Below, in pieces: positions 22,936 through 30,951 of a DNA stretch of 32,673 nucleotides. The translations under genes and the position numbers were made by a program. How positions within the stretch are numbered: the first letter of the stretch is position 1; every line of letters begins with the position of its first letter. The stretch comes from Synergistaceae bacterium (GTDB taxonomy: Bacteria; Synergistota; Synergistia; Synergistales; 79-D21), in contig JAAYVK010000080.1 in the NCBI GenBank assembly GCA_012517195.1, positions 1 through 32,673 on the forward strand. The letters are read 5' to 3'. The notes beneath the pieces were generated by a model that worked only from the letters and a program-made list of their open reading frames with translations, was not told where the DNA came from and did not search any database.

Positions 22936-24810
22936 ATGGGCATTCTCGAGAACCTGAAGGATTACGAGGGATTCAGGCAACTTCCAAAGGAACAGCTGCC
23001 GGGACTCTGCCAGGAGGTCCGGGAGCTGATGGTTCGTGTCGTTACAGAAAACGGGGGACATCTGGCATCCTCGCTTGGGGCTGTCGAACTCGTCGTTTCC
23101 CTGCTTCGCGTGTTCGATCCAAGAAAAGACCGCATCATCTTCGATGTGGGACATCAGGCCTATGCCTACAAAATCCTGACGGACCGTCTCGAACGCTTTC
23201 CAACCCTGCGCCTGGAAGGCGGAATTTCGGGGTTTCCCAAAAGGAAGGAAAGCCCTTTCGATCATTTTGATGTCGGGCACAGCAGCACGTCGATCTCAGC
23301 CGCCCTTGGATACGCCAAGGCCCGGGATCTGATGCGGCAGAACCATGAAGTAGTGGCAGTCATCGGAGACGGGGCGCTTTACAATGGGCTTGCCATGGAG
23401 GCCTTGAACAATGTGAGGGAAACCCAAAGCCGCCTGACCGTGATTTTCAACGATAACTCCATGTCGATCAGCCGCCCTGTCGGCGGCCTCGCCGATTACC
23501 TGGCCCGCCTGGCGGTCAACCCCTACTACAAGCGCTTCAAGGAGTACGTGAAGGACCAGTGCCGGAAAAGGCAGCGCGGGGAGTCCATCGAGGATCTATT
23601 ATCCCGCTCCAAGACACGGATGAAGTCCCTGCTGCAGCCAAACAACATCTTCGAGGGCCTGGGAATCAGCTACTGGGGCCCCTTCGACGGGCACAACCTG
23701 GATGAACTGCTGGAGATTTTCAATCTTTCCCGGTTTTACGGGCAGCCGCTTTTGATCCACCTACGCACGAAAAAGGGAAAAGGCTACCCGCCGGCTGAAG
23801 CCGACCCGACGCGATACCACGGGATCCCGGGGAATAAGGCGGGAAAAACGAATCCTTCCGGGGCCAGCTGGAGCGATGTCGTCGTTCATTCCGTGAGAGA
23901 ACTGGCCGAAACGGATGAACGCATCGTCTGCCTGACGGCAGCCATGAAAGACGGAACGAGGCTGAACGGGTTCGAAGAACGCTGGCCGAACCGGTGTTTT
24001 GACGTGGGGATCGCGGAAGGGCACCTCCTCACCTACGCCGCGGGTCTTGCCGCCGGGGGAATGAGGCCCTTTGTCTTCATCTATTCGACGTTTCTGCAAA
24101 GGGCCATGGACCAGCTGATTCACGACATTGCCATGCAGGACCTTCCCGTGGTGCTCCTCGTCGATCGGGCCGGCCTGGTGGGGGAGGATGGAGAAACCCA
24201 CCACGGCCTGGTTGATGTCTGCTGGGGAAAGTCGATCCCCGGGATGACCATCATGGCCCCGCGAGATGCCGAAGAAGCCGGCTGGATGATCCGGGAAGCG
24301 CATCGGCAGGGACATCCCGCGATGATCCGCTTTCCGCGCGGCCTCGCACCGGATCGGCTGAAGGCTTCGGGCAACCCCGCCGCCCCCGCGGAATGGGGGA
24401 AAGCCGAAGTCCTGATCGAAGGAAAGGCCCCCTGGACGATCATGGCCTACGGGAAAGCGGTCGCTCTGGCGCTGGAAATCCATGAACTGGCAGCGCGGGA
24501 AGGCCTGCCGGAGCCTTCCGTGCTCGATCTCCGTTTTGTCCGCCCCGCGGACTGGGGCCGTATCGACGCGGCGCTCTCCTGCAACCGCCTGGCCTGTGTC
24601 ATCGAGGACGGGTTCGTCTGCGGGGGGGTCGGAGAGGCGATCGCCGCCCGGGCCAACTCAATCCGGGGCTCTGCGCGGGTGCTCCCTTTCGGCGTGCCTG
24701 ACCGCTATATCCCGCAGGCCACGGTTGCAGCCCAGTGGAGAGCCTGTGGCCTTACGGCGCAGGAGATCCTGGAGAAGGCCCTTGACTCGCTCGAAGGAAC
24801 GGCTCGATAA
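22936..24810 (+). CDS. dxs: 1-deoxy-D-xylulose-5-phosphate synthase (DXS)
   Basis: A thiamine-diphosphate enzyme (624 residues) that joins pyruvate and glyceraldehyde-3-phosphate in the first step of the MEP isoprenoid route. Expected motifs are GGHLASSLG (His42), FDVGHQAY, VGHSSTSIS, the TPP motif GDG (144-146) ending in FNDNSMSIS, GPFDGHN, YSTFLQRAMDQ, DRAGLVGEDGETHHG and RFPRG. The catalytic Glu region reads IAEGHLLT (Glu361) where the classic form is AEQHAVT. ATG 22936 gives the family N-terminus; an in-frame start at 22834 would overlap ispA. A GGAGG site lies 14 bases upstream, so the ribosome site is not ideal. It overlaps tlyA by 29 bases. Confidence 0.95.
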   Translation: MGILENLKDYEGFRQLPKEQLPGLCQEVRELMVRVVTENGGHLASSLGAVELVVSLLRVFDPRKDRIIFDVGHQAYAYKILTDRLERFPTLRLEGGISGFPKRKESPFDHFDVGHSSTSISAALGYAKARDLMRQNHEVVAVIGDGALYNGLAMEALNNVRETQSRLTVIFNDNSMSISRPVGGLADYLARLAVNPYYKRFKEYVKDQCRKRQRGESIEDLLSRSKTRMKSLLQPNNIFEGLGISYWGPFDGHNLDELLEIFNLSRFYGQPLLIHLRTKKGKGYPPAEADPTRYHGIPGNKAGKTNPSGASWSDVVVHSVRELAETDERIVCLTAAMKDGTRLNGFEERWPNRCFDVGIAEGHLLTYAAGLAAGGMRPFVFIYSTFLQRAMDQLIHDIAMQDLPVVLLVDRAGLVGEDGETHHGLVDVCWGKSIPGMTIMAPRDAEEAGWMIREAHRQGHPAMIRFPRGLAPDRLKASGNPAAPAEWGKAEVLIEGKAPWTIMAYGKAVALALEIHELAAREGLPEPSVLDLRFVRPADWGRIDAALSCNRLACVIEDGFVCGGVGEAIAARANSIRGSARVLPFGVPDRYIPQATVAAQWRACGLTAQEILEKALDSLEGTAR

Positions 24811-25645
24811 ACTTCTCGTCGAAAGGGGACTCGCGCCAACCCGTGCCAAGGCACAGGCGCTGATCATGGCCGGACTCGTCCGGGTCAACGGGTCCCCCGC
24901 GGACAAGGCGGGGCAACAGGTTTCAACCGATCTCGACCTGACGGTCATCGGGCAGGAAACAGAGTGGGTGAGCCGCGGAGCCAAAAAACTGCTCAAGGCT
25001 CTGGAAGTTTTCGGAATTGATCCAGCCGGTCTTGTTTGCCTGGATGTCGGGGCTTCTACCGGCGGGTTCACCGAAGTCCTTCTGTCCCGCAACGCTTCCC
25101 GAGTCTACGCCGTCGATGTAGGATACGGACAGCTGGCCTGGAAAATCCGTACCGATCCGCGGGTCGTCGTCATGGAACGGACAAACGCCCGCTACCTCAG
25201 CCGGGAATCGTTCCCGGCGCAGGTGGACCTGATCGTGGTTGACGCTTCCTTCATTTCGCTGCGCCTTTTGCTGCCGCCCCTGCTGGATCTCCTGAAGCCC
25301 GACGGAGAGATGGCCGTCCTGGTGAAACCCCAGTTCGAGGCAGGCAAGGAACGCGTAGGCAAGGGGGGAGTGATCCGTTCCCCAGAAATTCACCGGGAGG
25401 TGCTCGAGGAATTTATCGATTACGTCCGGACCCTGCCTGGAATCAGCTTGGCGGGGTTGACCTGGTCCCCCATCAAGGGTCCCAGCGGGAATATTGAATT
25501 CCTTGCGCATCTCTCGCGCGTCCTCCGGGAAGGGAAAACTCCTGAAAACGTGAAGGAAACGGTAGCAGCAGTCGTTTCAGAAGCGGTTCTGGCCCTGTCC
25601 GGAAAGCCGGAACGGGAAAGCCGAGAAAAGGGGATTGACAGATGA
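24782..25645 (+). CDS. tlyA: TlyA-family rRNA 2'-O-methyltransferase
   Basis: A 287-residue protein: an N-terminal S4 RNA-binding domain (RLDKLLVERGLAPTRAKAQALIMAGLVRVNG) and an FtsJ-like methyltransferase domain with the SAM motif CLDVGASTGGFTEVLL, YAVDVGYGQLAWK and the catalytic-lysine region VLVKPQFEAG. TlyA methylates 16S and/or 23S rRNA ribose; older names call it hemolysin A. The only plausible start is TTG 24782 (MTRSKERLDK), 7 bases after GGAG at 24771, inside the dxs end. Its stop overlaps the nadK start as ATGA. Which rRNA position is modified cannot be told here. Confidence 0.93.
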   Translation: MTRSKERLDKLLVERGLAPTRAKAQALIMAGLVRVNGSPADKAGQQVSTDLDLTVIGQETEWVSRGAKKLLKALEVFGIDPAGLVCLDVGASTGGFTEVLLSRNASRVYAVDVGYGQLAWKIRTDPRVVVMERTNARYLSRESFPAQVDLIVVDASFISLRLLLPPLLDLLKPDGEMAVLVKPQFEAGKERVGKGGVIRSPEIHREVLEEFIDYVRTLPGISLAGLTWSPIKGPSGNIEFLAHLSRVLREGKTPENVKETVAAVVSEAVLALSGKPERESREKGIDR

Positions 25646-26508
25646 AAGACAAAATCGGCCTGCTGATCAACCCGCAAAAGCCAAAGGCTCTGGAAATCGG
25701 CAAGCGCCTGCTTCGATGGGGGGCAGAAAAAGGCGTTTCATTCCTTGCCCCGCCCCACGAAGCCGCTGTTCTGGGTATCCCGGGAGCGGAGGACGAGGAT
25801 TGGAAAGAGCAGGTTCGTTTCGCTGTCGTCCTGGGCGGAGACGGCACCTTCCTCAGAGCCGCAAGGTATGTCCTTGGAAACGACATCCCCCTTTACGGGA
25901 TCAACGTCGGGAGGCTGGGCTTTTTGGCCTCGGGCGATCCGAACCAGGCCGAAAAGGATATTGAAACGATCCTCGAGGGGCGCTTCTTTACCCAGAGGAG
26001 GCAGCTTCTTAAGGGGACCGTCTTTCGCAAAGATGCGATGGTCCACGAGGTCTACGCCCTGAATGACCTGGTTGTGACAAAGGGCGCCTTTGCCCGGGTC
26101 ATCACCCTCGAAATCTCGGTCGGGCAGCGTCCCTTGAGCCTGATGACGGGAGACGGTCTGATTCTTTCAACCCCCACGGGATCGACCGGCTACGCCCTTT
26201 CGGCCGGAGGACCCATCATCCCCCCTCACGTCCCCTGCATGCTGCTGGTGCCGATCTGCGCTCACACCCTCTATGCCCGGCCGATGGTTTTCGGCGGGGA
26301 CGATCTTATCCGGGTCATCCCGCGCGGAGACCACCGGGACATGATGCTGACGCAGGATGGGCAGCTCGGGTACGAGCTTTTACCAGGAGACCAGATCTGC
26401 GCATCGCTGGCAAAGGAGAAATCAGTGAGCATCATCCTTCTGCCTGACCGGGACTATTACGATCTTCTTCTGGAGAAATTCCAGTGGGGGCAGAACGTCA
26501 TCGAATGA
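25642..26508 (+). CDS. nadK: NAD kinase
   Basis: A 288-residue enzyme that phosphorylates NAD to NADP. Motifs: VLGGDGTFLRAAR (GGDGT at 65-69), YGINVGRLGFLA, LNDLVVTKGAFARVI and the highly conserved DGLILSTPTGSTGYALSAGGPII. Length is normal. The start overlaps the tlyA stop (ATGA) and the stop overlaps the recN start (ATGA), so the three genes are translated together. Confidence 0.96.
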   Translation: MKDKIGLLINPQKPKALEIGKRLLRWGAEKGVSFLAPPHEAAVLGIPGAEDEDWKEQVRFAVVLGGDGTFLRAARYVLGNDIPLYGINVGRLGFLASGDPNQAEKDIETILEGRFFTQRRQLLKGTVFRKDAMVHEVYALNDLVVTKGAFARVITLEISVGQRPLSLMTGDGLILSTPTGSTGYALSAGGPIIPPHVPCMLLVPICAHTLYARPMVFGGDDLIRVIPRGDHRDMMLTQDGQLGYELLPGDQICASLAKEKSVSIILLPDRDYYDLLLEKFQWGQNVIE

Positions 26509-28142
26509 ACACGCCGAAGGGTGGACTTTCCGAATTTTCGGTCAAAAATATCGGGGGCATCCGGCAGGCCCGTCTTGTTCTCAAGGGCAATTTCATCGCC
26601 GTAACGGGCGAAAGCGGGGCGGGGAAGAGCAGCCTGGTCAGGGCCCTGGAGCTCCTGGCGGGGAAAAGGGGACAAGCGGCCTCCATCCGCTTCGGAGCCG
26701 AGGAAGGGGAAGTGTGGGGAACTTTCCGGGAGAAAGATTCCGGGAAAGAAATCGTCGCGGGACGCATCCTCTCGAGAGGAACGAAAAACCGGAGCTTTCT
26801 CGGAGAAGAAACGGTCCCGTTCGCAAGATTGAAGGATTTCACGGAAAGCCGTATCGGCATCCAGAGCCAGTTTTCCCAGCTTGACCTGCTTGACCCCCGT
26901 CGCCAGAGGGATCTTCTTGACAGCTGCGGAGGAGAGGAATCCGCCAGGTTGAGAAAGAAGCTGGCCCAGGATTTCGAAACGGCAATGGGGCTTGAAAGAA
27001 AACTTTCTGCCCTGCAGGAAAGAAGACGGGAAGTCGAACGGACCTGCCTGGACGCGGAAAAGGTGATTGAAACCGTCCGCCGCCTCCAGCTGAAGGAAGG
27101 AAACGAGGCTGGATGGAAAGAGGAACTCCTGTCCGTCGAGCAATTCCTCGCAAGCCAGAGGAAACAGGTGGAAATCGCGACCCGTTTTCTTGGCGCCGCT
27201 TCCGAAGAAGGCCTCGCCGACGAATTCCAGCGGTGGATCCGCGAAATGGCCGGCCTTCTTGATAAAAATCAGGAAGCGGCGTTGGGAAACTCGTTCGAAA
27301 TTCTTATGAAGGAAATCCAAAAACTGGAAAATTTTGCCAGGACCATCCTTCGGGACCGGCGATTGGCCGAAGCGGAAGAGCGGAGAGAACTCCTTGAAAA
27401 CAGGCTTGGCACTCTTCGGAAGCTGAAACGGCTCGTGGGCGTCGAATCGCTGGAAGAACTGCTCGCTTTCTGCGAAAAGGCCGAGAAAAACCTTGACTGG
27501 ATGCGGAAAAGCTCCATGGAAAGGGAATCCCTGATCCAGCTTTGCCGGCAGGCGAGGAAAGAAGTCGCCCAGACGGCAAACGCACTGGGACAAAACAGGC
27601 GGGCTCTTGCAGCGAAACTTGAGGAAACCGTGACCTGCCATCTCGCCGACCTTGCGATGGAAAACTTCCATTTCGGAGTCTCCCTGAAAGACCTCGGGAA
27701 AATCAGGCCAAGCGGTTCGGACGAAATCGAATTTACCCTTTCGAATGGGAATTTCAGCGGCCCGATCGCCCGGGTCGCCTCAGGGGGGGAGCTCAGCCGG
27801 ATCCTTTTGGCTCTCCAGGTTTCCCTTCCGGACGACCAACTTCCCCAAACTCTAGTTTTCGACGAGGTCGAGGCCGGGCTGGGTGGACGCTCCGCCCTTT
27901 TGACAGGATTCAAACTCCGGGAACTTTCAGGCCGTTGCCAGGTCATCCTCGTCACCCACGAGGCAGTGATCGCAGCAAGAGCGGACCAGCACTTTACCGT
28001 CCGCCGAAACGGTGACCTGACCGAGATTTTGGAAGTCACGGGTGAGGAAAGGGCAGCGGAAATTGCCCGAATGCTTTCAGGAACTCCTGATTCTCCGGAA
28101 GCCCTCGAACATGCCTCCGCCCTTCTGAAAGAAACGACATAA
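26505..28142 (+). CDS. recN: DNA repair protein RecN
   Basis: A 545-residue SMC-like ATPase involved in double-strand break repair. The N-terminus has FSVKNIGGIRQ and Walker A GESGAGKS (35-42; GETGAGKS in classic RecN). The middle (~150-400) is rich in Glu, Lys, Arg and Leu and is expected to form coiled coils. Near the end are the ABC signature VASGGELSRILLALQ, Walker B LVFDEVEAGLGGRSA and the QVILVTHEAVIAARADQHF segment. The family position next to nadK and tlyA is typical. It is more divergent than the other genes in the run, but all ATPase motifs are intact. ATG 26505 overlaps the nadK stop. Confidence 0.92.
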   Translation: MNTPKGGLSEFSVKNIGGIRQARLVLKGNFIAVTGESGAGKSSLVRALELLAGKRGQAASIRFGAEEGEVWGTFREKDSGKEIVAGRILSRGTKNRSFLGEETVPFARLKDFTESRIGIQSQFSQLDLLDPRRQRDLLDSCGGEESARLRKKLAQDFETAMGLERKLSALQERRREVERTCLDAEKVIETVRRLQLKEGNEAGWKEELLSVEQFLASQRKQVEIATRFLGAASEEGLADEFQRWIREMAGLLDKNQEAALGNSFEILMKEIQKLENFARTILRDRRLAEAEERRELLENRLGTLRKLKRLVGVESLEELLAFCEKAEKNLDWMRKSSMERESLIQLCRQARKEVAQTANALGQNRRALAAKLEETVTCHLADLAMENFHFGVSLKDLGKIRPSGSDEIEFTLSNGNFSGPIARVASGGELSRILLALQVSLPDDQLPQTLVFDEVEAGLGGRSALLTGFKLRELSGRCQVILVTHEAVIAARADQHFTVRRNGDLTEILEVTGEERAAEIARMLSGTPDSPEALEHASALLKETT

Positions 28143-28147
28143 AAGCT

Positions 28148-28176
28148 TGACGGACCGCCTCGGGGACCTTAAAATT
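28148..28176 (+). promoter_or_regulatory. Sigma70-type promoter of rplU-rpmA
   Basis: TTGACG (28148-28153), 17-base spacer, TAAAAT (28171-28176): 5 of 6 matches in each box, in the gap just after recN. Transcription would begin near 28183, giving a leader of about 75 bases. Confidence 0.75.
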
Positions 28177-28215
28177 CAAAAGCTGTCAACATATCGCTTG
28201 GGAAGGGCTCAAGTG

Positions 28216-28241
28216 CCGCTGGCCGCCCTGTGTCCCAGCGG
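28216..28241 (+). promoter_or_regulatory. Leader hairpin just ahead of the rplU ribosome binding site
   Basis: CCGCTGG (28216-28222) pairs with CCAGCGG (28235-28241), a 7-bp stem with a 12-base loop, and the GGAGGAGGAA ribosome site starts at its last base. Ribosomal protein operons, including those of L21, are often controlled by the protein binding such leaders. Direct regulation here is inference. Confidence 0.4.
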
Positions 28242-28258
28242 GAGGAGGAACGGATTCG

Positions 28259-28570
28259 ATGTATGCAGTGATCGAAACAGGAGGGAAACAGTATCGCGTA
28301 TCGCCGGGTGAAATCATCCGCGTGGAGAAGATGAGCGCGGAACCCGGAGCGTCCGTCAGCCTTGGGAAAGTGCTTTTTTTTGCGGACGAGAACGAGGTCA
28401 AGATTGGAAACCCCTTCCTTGAAGCGGCTAGCGTTGAGGGGACGGTCCTCCGGCACGGCCGGGAACCGAAGGTGTTCATTTTCCACTACAAGCGCAAGAA
28501 AAACTACCGCAAATTCCGCGGACACCGGCAGGACTTCACGGAAGTCCGCATCGATGCGGTTCGCGGGTAG
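28259..28570 (+). CDS. rplU: 50S ribosomal protein L21
   Basis: A 103-residue ribosomal protein, normal length: MYAVIETGGKQYRVSPGEIIRVEKM at the start, VLFFADENEVKIGNPFLEAASVEG in the middle and FHYKRKKNYRKFRGHRQDFTEVRI at the end, all L21 signatures. The ATG lies 8 bases after GGAGGAGGAA (28241-28250). rpmA follows 27 bases later with no prp/ysxB protease gene between them, unlike the Firmicutes arrangement. Confidence 0.97.
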   Translation: MYAVIETGGKQYRVSPGEIIRVEKMSAEPGASVSLGKVLFFADENEVKIGNPFLEAASVEGTVLRHGREPKVFIFHYKRKKNYRKFRGHRQDFTEVRIDAVRG

Positions 28571-28597
28571 CGCCGGTTCGGGTACAGGAGGAAAACG

Positions 28598-28855
28598 ATG
28601 GCTCACAAAAAAGGACAGAGCAGCAGCACCAACGGCAGAGATTCCATCGGAAAGCGCCTGGGCCTCAAGCGTCATGACGGCCAGGTCGTCAACGCGGGAA
28701 CGATCCTCGTCCGGCAGAGGGGAACAAAGATCCACCCGGGTCTAAACGTGGGGCGGGGCAAGGATGACACGCTTTTTGCCCTCAAGTCGGGAATCGTTCG
28801 TTTCACGACAAGATGCGGCCGCAAGGAAGCCCGGATTGAAACCGTTCCTGCCTGA
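28598..28855 (+). CDS. rpmA: 50S ribosomal protein L27
   Basis: An 85-residue ribosomal protein: [24 protein letters not shown] and the [29 protein letters not shown] signature. It starts directly with MAHKKG, without the N-terminal extension that is cleaved by Prp in Firmicutes; this fits the missing prp gene. Its N-terminal tail reaches the peptidyl transferase centre. A stable hairpin follows before obgE. Confidence 0.97.
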   Translation: MAHKKGQSSSTNGRDSIGKRLGLKRHDGQVVNAGTILVRQRGTKIHPGLNVGRGKDDTLFALKSGIVRFTTRCGRKEARIETVPA

Positions 28856-28883
28856 TTTGAGATCTTTCTGCGCCGAGATTTGC

Positions 28884-28919
28884 AAAGCGAAAGGGGCCTT
28901 GCAGGGCCCCTTTCGCTTT
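28884..28919 (+). terminator. Strong stem-loop between rpmA and obgE (partial terminator or processing site)
   Basis: Perfect 15-bp stem: AAAGCGAAAGGGGCC (28884-28898) and GGCCCCTTTCGCTTT (28905-28919), loop TTGCAG. The 3' arm ends in CTTTC with no longer T-run. The obgE ribosome site (GAGGTG) starts only about 17 bases later. It probably lowers read-through into obgE or stabilises the rplU-rpmA mRNA. Confidence 0.65.
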
Positions 28920-28948
28920 CAAAAGGTTTCTGCAATGAGGTGTTGCGA

Positions 28949-30295
28949 ATGAAATTCATTGATCTGGCGACCATCACCGTTCGGTCAGGAAACGGCGGCG
29001 ATGGCTGCATGAGCTTCCGCAGGGAGAAGTACATCCCGAAAGGCGGCCCGGACGGAGGGAATGGGGGACGGGGGGGGAACGTTTACCTCGAAGCCACCCG
29101 CTCGCTGCAGACGCTCGCCGATTTCGAATTTGAGCGGCGCTTTTTCGCCGAATCGGGGAAACCGGGGGAGGGTGCCCGGAGGAATGGCCGGTCCGGAGAG
29201 GATCTCCTTATCCCGGTCCCCTGCGGGACCCTGGTTTTTGACGCGTTCTCCGCGGAACCGATCGCCGACCTCGTGGAACCGGGTGACCGTTTTCTCGCCG
29301 CAAGGGGCGGAAGGGGAGGAAGGGGAAACGCGGTCTTCGCCAGTTCTTCCCGAAGAACCCCCCGGTTCTCCGAAAAGGGGATGCCTGGGGAAGAGCGGAC
29401 CCTGAGACTTGAGCTCAAGCTGATCGCGGATGTCGGGCTTGTCGGTATGCCCAATGCCGGGAAATCGAGCCTGCTCGCGGCCCTTTCCAAGGCCCAGCCC
29501 AAGATCGCTTCATACCCTTTCACGACGCTTTCTCCCAACCTCGGCGTGCTGTCCGTTGACGATGACCGGGTCGTCCTCGCCGACGTTCCCGGACTCATCG
29601 AGGGATCCCACCTGAATCTCGGACTCGGGCTGGCTTTCCTTCGCCATATCGAACGGACGCGATTCCTGGTCCACGTCCTCGACGTGTCGGATGAAGGGGG
29701 ATTCCCGTCCGTTCGGAAACAATGGGAAACGGTTCGGGAAGAATTCAGGCAGTACAAGGAAGCTCTTCTAGAAACTCCAGCCCTCGTCGTGGGAAACAAG
29801 ATCGATCTCCTGGAAGACCGGGCGGTCCTCGAGGAAATCCGCGCGTTTTTTGAAAGAATGGGGTTGCGGTTCTTCCCGCTGAGCGCCCTGACCGGGGAAG
29901 GGATCGACAGCCTGGCAAATGCGATCGTGGAGTGTTCGCGGTCTATCCCGCGCCCGACCGGAGAAACCCGGCTGGTCGCCCTGCAGGAAGAAGAACCGGA
30001 ATCGTCTTCCGGCCCGCGGAAACGGGATGTCGTCCAGATCGTAAAACTCCGTGCAAATCGGGGGTATCGAGTGATCCATCCCCGCCTTGAACAAGCCGTC
30101 CTAAGGTACAATTTTGACCAGGACGAGGCGATCCTTCGATTTTCAAGGCTGCTGGCGCGGTATCGGGTGGAAGACCTGCTCGAGGAAGCCGGTGCCAGGG
30201 AAGGGGATTTGGTGACCATCGGGGAAATGGAATTCACCTTCAAACCGGAAAAAGCGGCCGAAGCCCCCGTAAGTCCAGACGAATTGAAAGCCTGA
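28949..30295 (+). CDS. obgE: Obg-family GTPase (ObgE/CgtA)
   Basis: A 448-residue ribosome-associated GTPase. The N-terminal Obg fold is glycine-rich (FIDLATITVRSGNGGDGCMSFRREK, GGNGGRGGNVYL). The G domain has G1 GMPNAGKSSL, G3 DVPGLIEG, G4 NKIDL and G5 SALTGEG. A C-terminal OCT domain (~350-430) contains RGYRVIHPRLEQAV and NFDQDEAILRFSRLL. It acts in 50S maturation and stress signalling. ATG 28949 follows GAGGTG at 28937-28942 and gives the standard N-terminus; an in-frame start at 28880 would run through the hairpin. The rplU-rpmA-obgE order is widely conserved. Confidence 0.96.
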   Translation: MKFIDLATITVRSGNGGDGCMSFRREKYIPKGGPDGGNGGRGGNVYLEATRSLQTLADFEFERRFFAESGKPGEGARRNGRSGEDLLIPVPCGTLVFDAFSAEPIADLVEPGDRFLAARGGRGGRGNAVFASSSRRTPRFSEKGMPGEERTLRLELKLIADVGLVGMPNAGKSSLLAALSKAQPKIASYPFTTLSPNLGVLSVDDDRVVLADVPGLIEGSHLNLGLGLAFLRHIERTRFLVHVLDVSDEGGFPSVRKQWETVREEFRQYKEALLETPALVVGNKIDLLEDRAVLEEIRAFFERMGLRFFPLSALTGEGIDSLANAIVECSRSIPRPTGETRLVALQEEEPESSSGPRKRDVVQIVKLRANRGYRVIHPRLEQAVLRYNFDQDEAILRFSRLLARYRVEDLLEEAGAREGDLVTIGEMEFTFKPEKAAEAPVSPDELKA

Positions 30296-30315
30296 TCCCG
30301 AAAGGGGAGAGGAAC

Positions 30316-30945
30316 CTGAACCAGACCTTTCTTGCCCGGAATCGAGTCGGAATCATGGGCGGCACGTTTGATCCCATTCATTATGGGCATCTCGTGTCGG
30401 CCGAGGAGGCCTATTTCGCCCTGGGGCTTTCCGAGGTGATTTTCGTCCCGACGGGGAATCCCCCCCACAAAAGGACAAAACTCGTTTCCTCCCCCGAGGA
30501 CCGCTACACGATGACCCTTCTTGCCACCCTGGACAACCCTCATTTCAAGGTTTCACGGCTTGAAATCGACCGAGGGGGAGACAGCCACACCGTCGACACC
30601 CTGAGGGAGATGCGGCACTGGTATGCCCCGGGCAGCACGGAACTCTTCTTCATCACAGGCCTTGACGGAGTCCTCGATATCCTTTCCTGGAAGGAACCTT
30701 ACGCGATCATCGATCTTTGCAGGATCGTGGCAGTCAGCCGGCCCGGCTACAACTCCGCCCGGCTGAAGGATCTGCCCGAACCCATCCAGAAGGCGATCAT
30801 CCCCCTTGAAATCCCGCTTCTCGCCATTTCAAGCACAGAAATCCGGGATCGAGTCCTCGAAGGGAAGAGTACGAGGTATCTCCTCCCCTGGACCGTTGAA
30901 CACTACATCTTCAAGAAAAACCTTTACATCCGAAACGGAAGGTGA
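30316..30945 (+). CDS. nadD: Nicotinate-nucleotide adenylyltransferase (NadD), probable CTG start
   Basis: NadD joins nicotinate mononucleotide with ATP to form deamido-NAD, here in the same region as nadK. The motif GGTFDPIHYGH and the C-terminal ISSTEIRDRV are diagnostic. The first ordinary start codon in frame is ATG 30355, but that would remove the first beta strand: the codons before it read RVGI, and VGIMGGTFDPIH is the usual N-terminus of the family. No ATG, GTG or TTG precedes it in frame, whereas CTG 30316 sits just after GGGGAGAGGA (30304-30313). I therefore propose CTG 30316 (209 residues); the minimal form 30355-30945 has 196. Function is sure, start is inferred. Confidence 0.85.
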   Translation: MNQTFLARNRVGIMGGTFDPIHYGHLVSAEEAYFALGLSEVIFVPTGNPPHKRTKLVSSPEDRYTMTLLATLDNPHFKVSRLEIDRGGDSHTVDTLREMRHWYAPGSTELFFITGLDGVLDILSWKEPYAIIDLCRIVAVSRPGYNSARLKDLPEPIQKAIIPLEIPLLAISSTEIRDRVLEGKSTRYLLPWTVEHYIFKKNLYIRNGR

Positions 30946-30951
30946 AACGGC

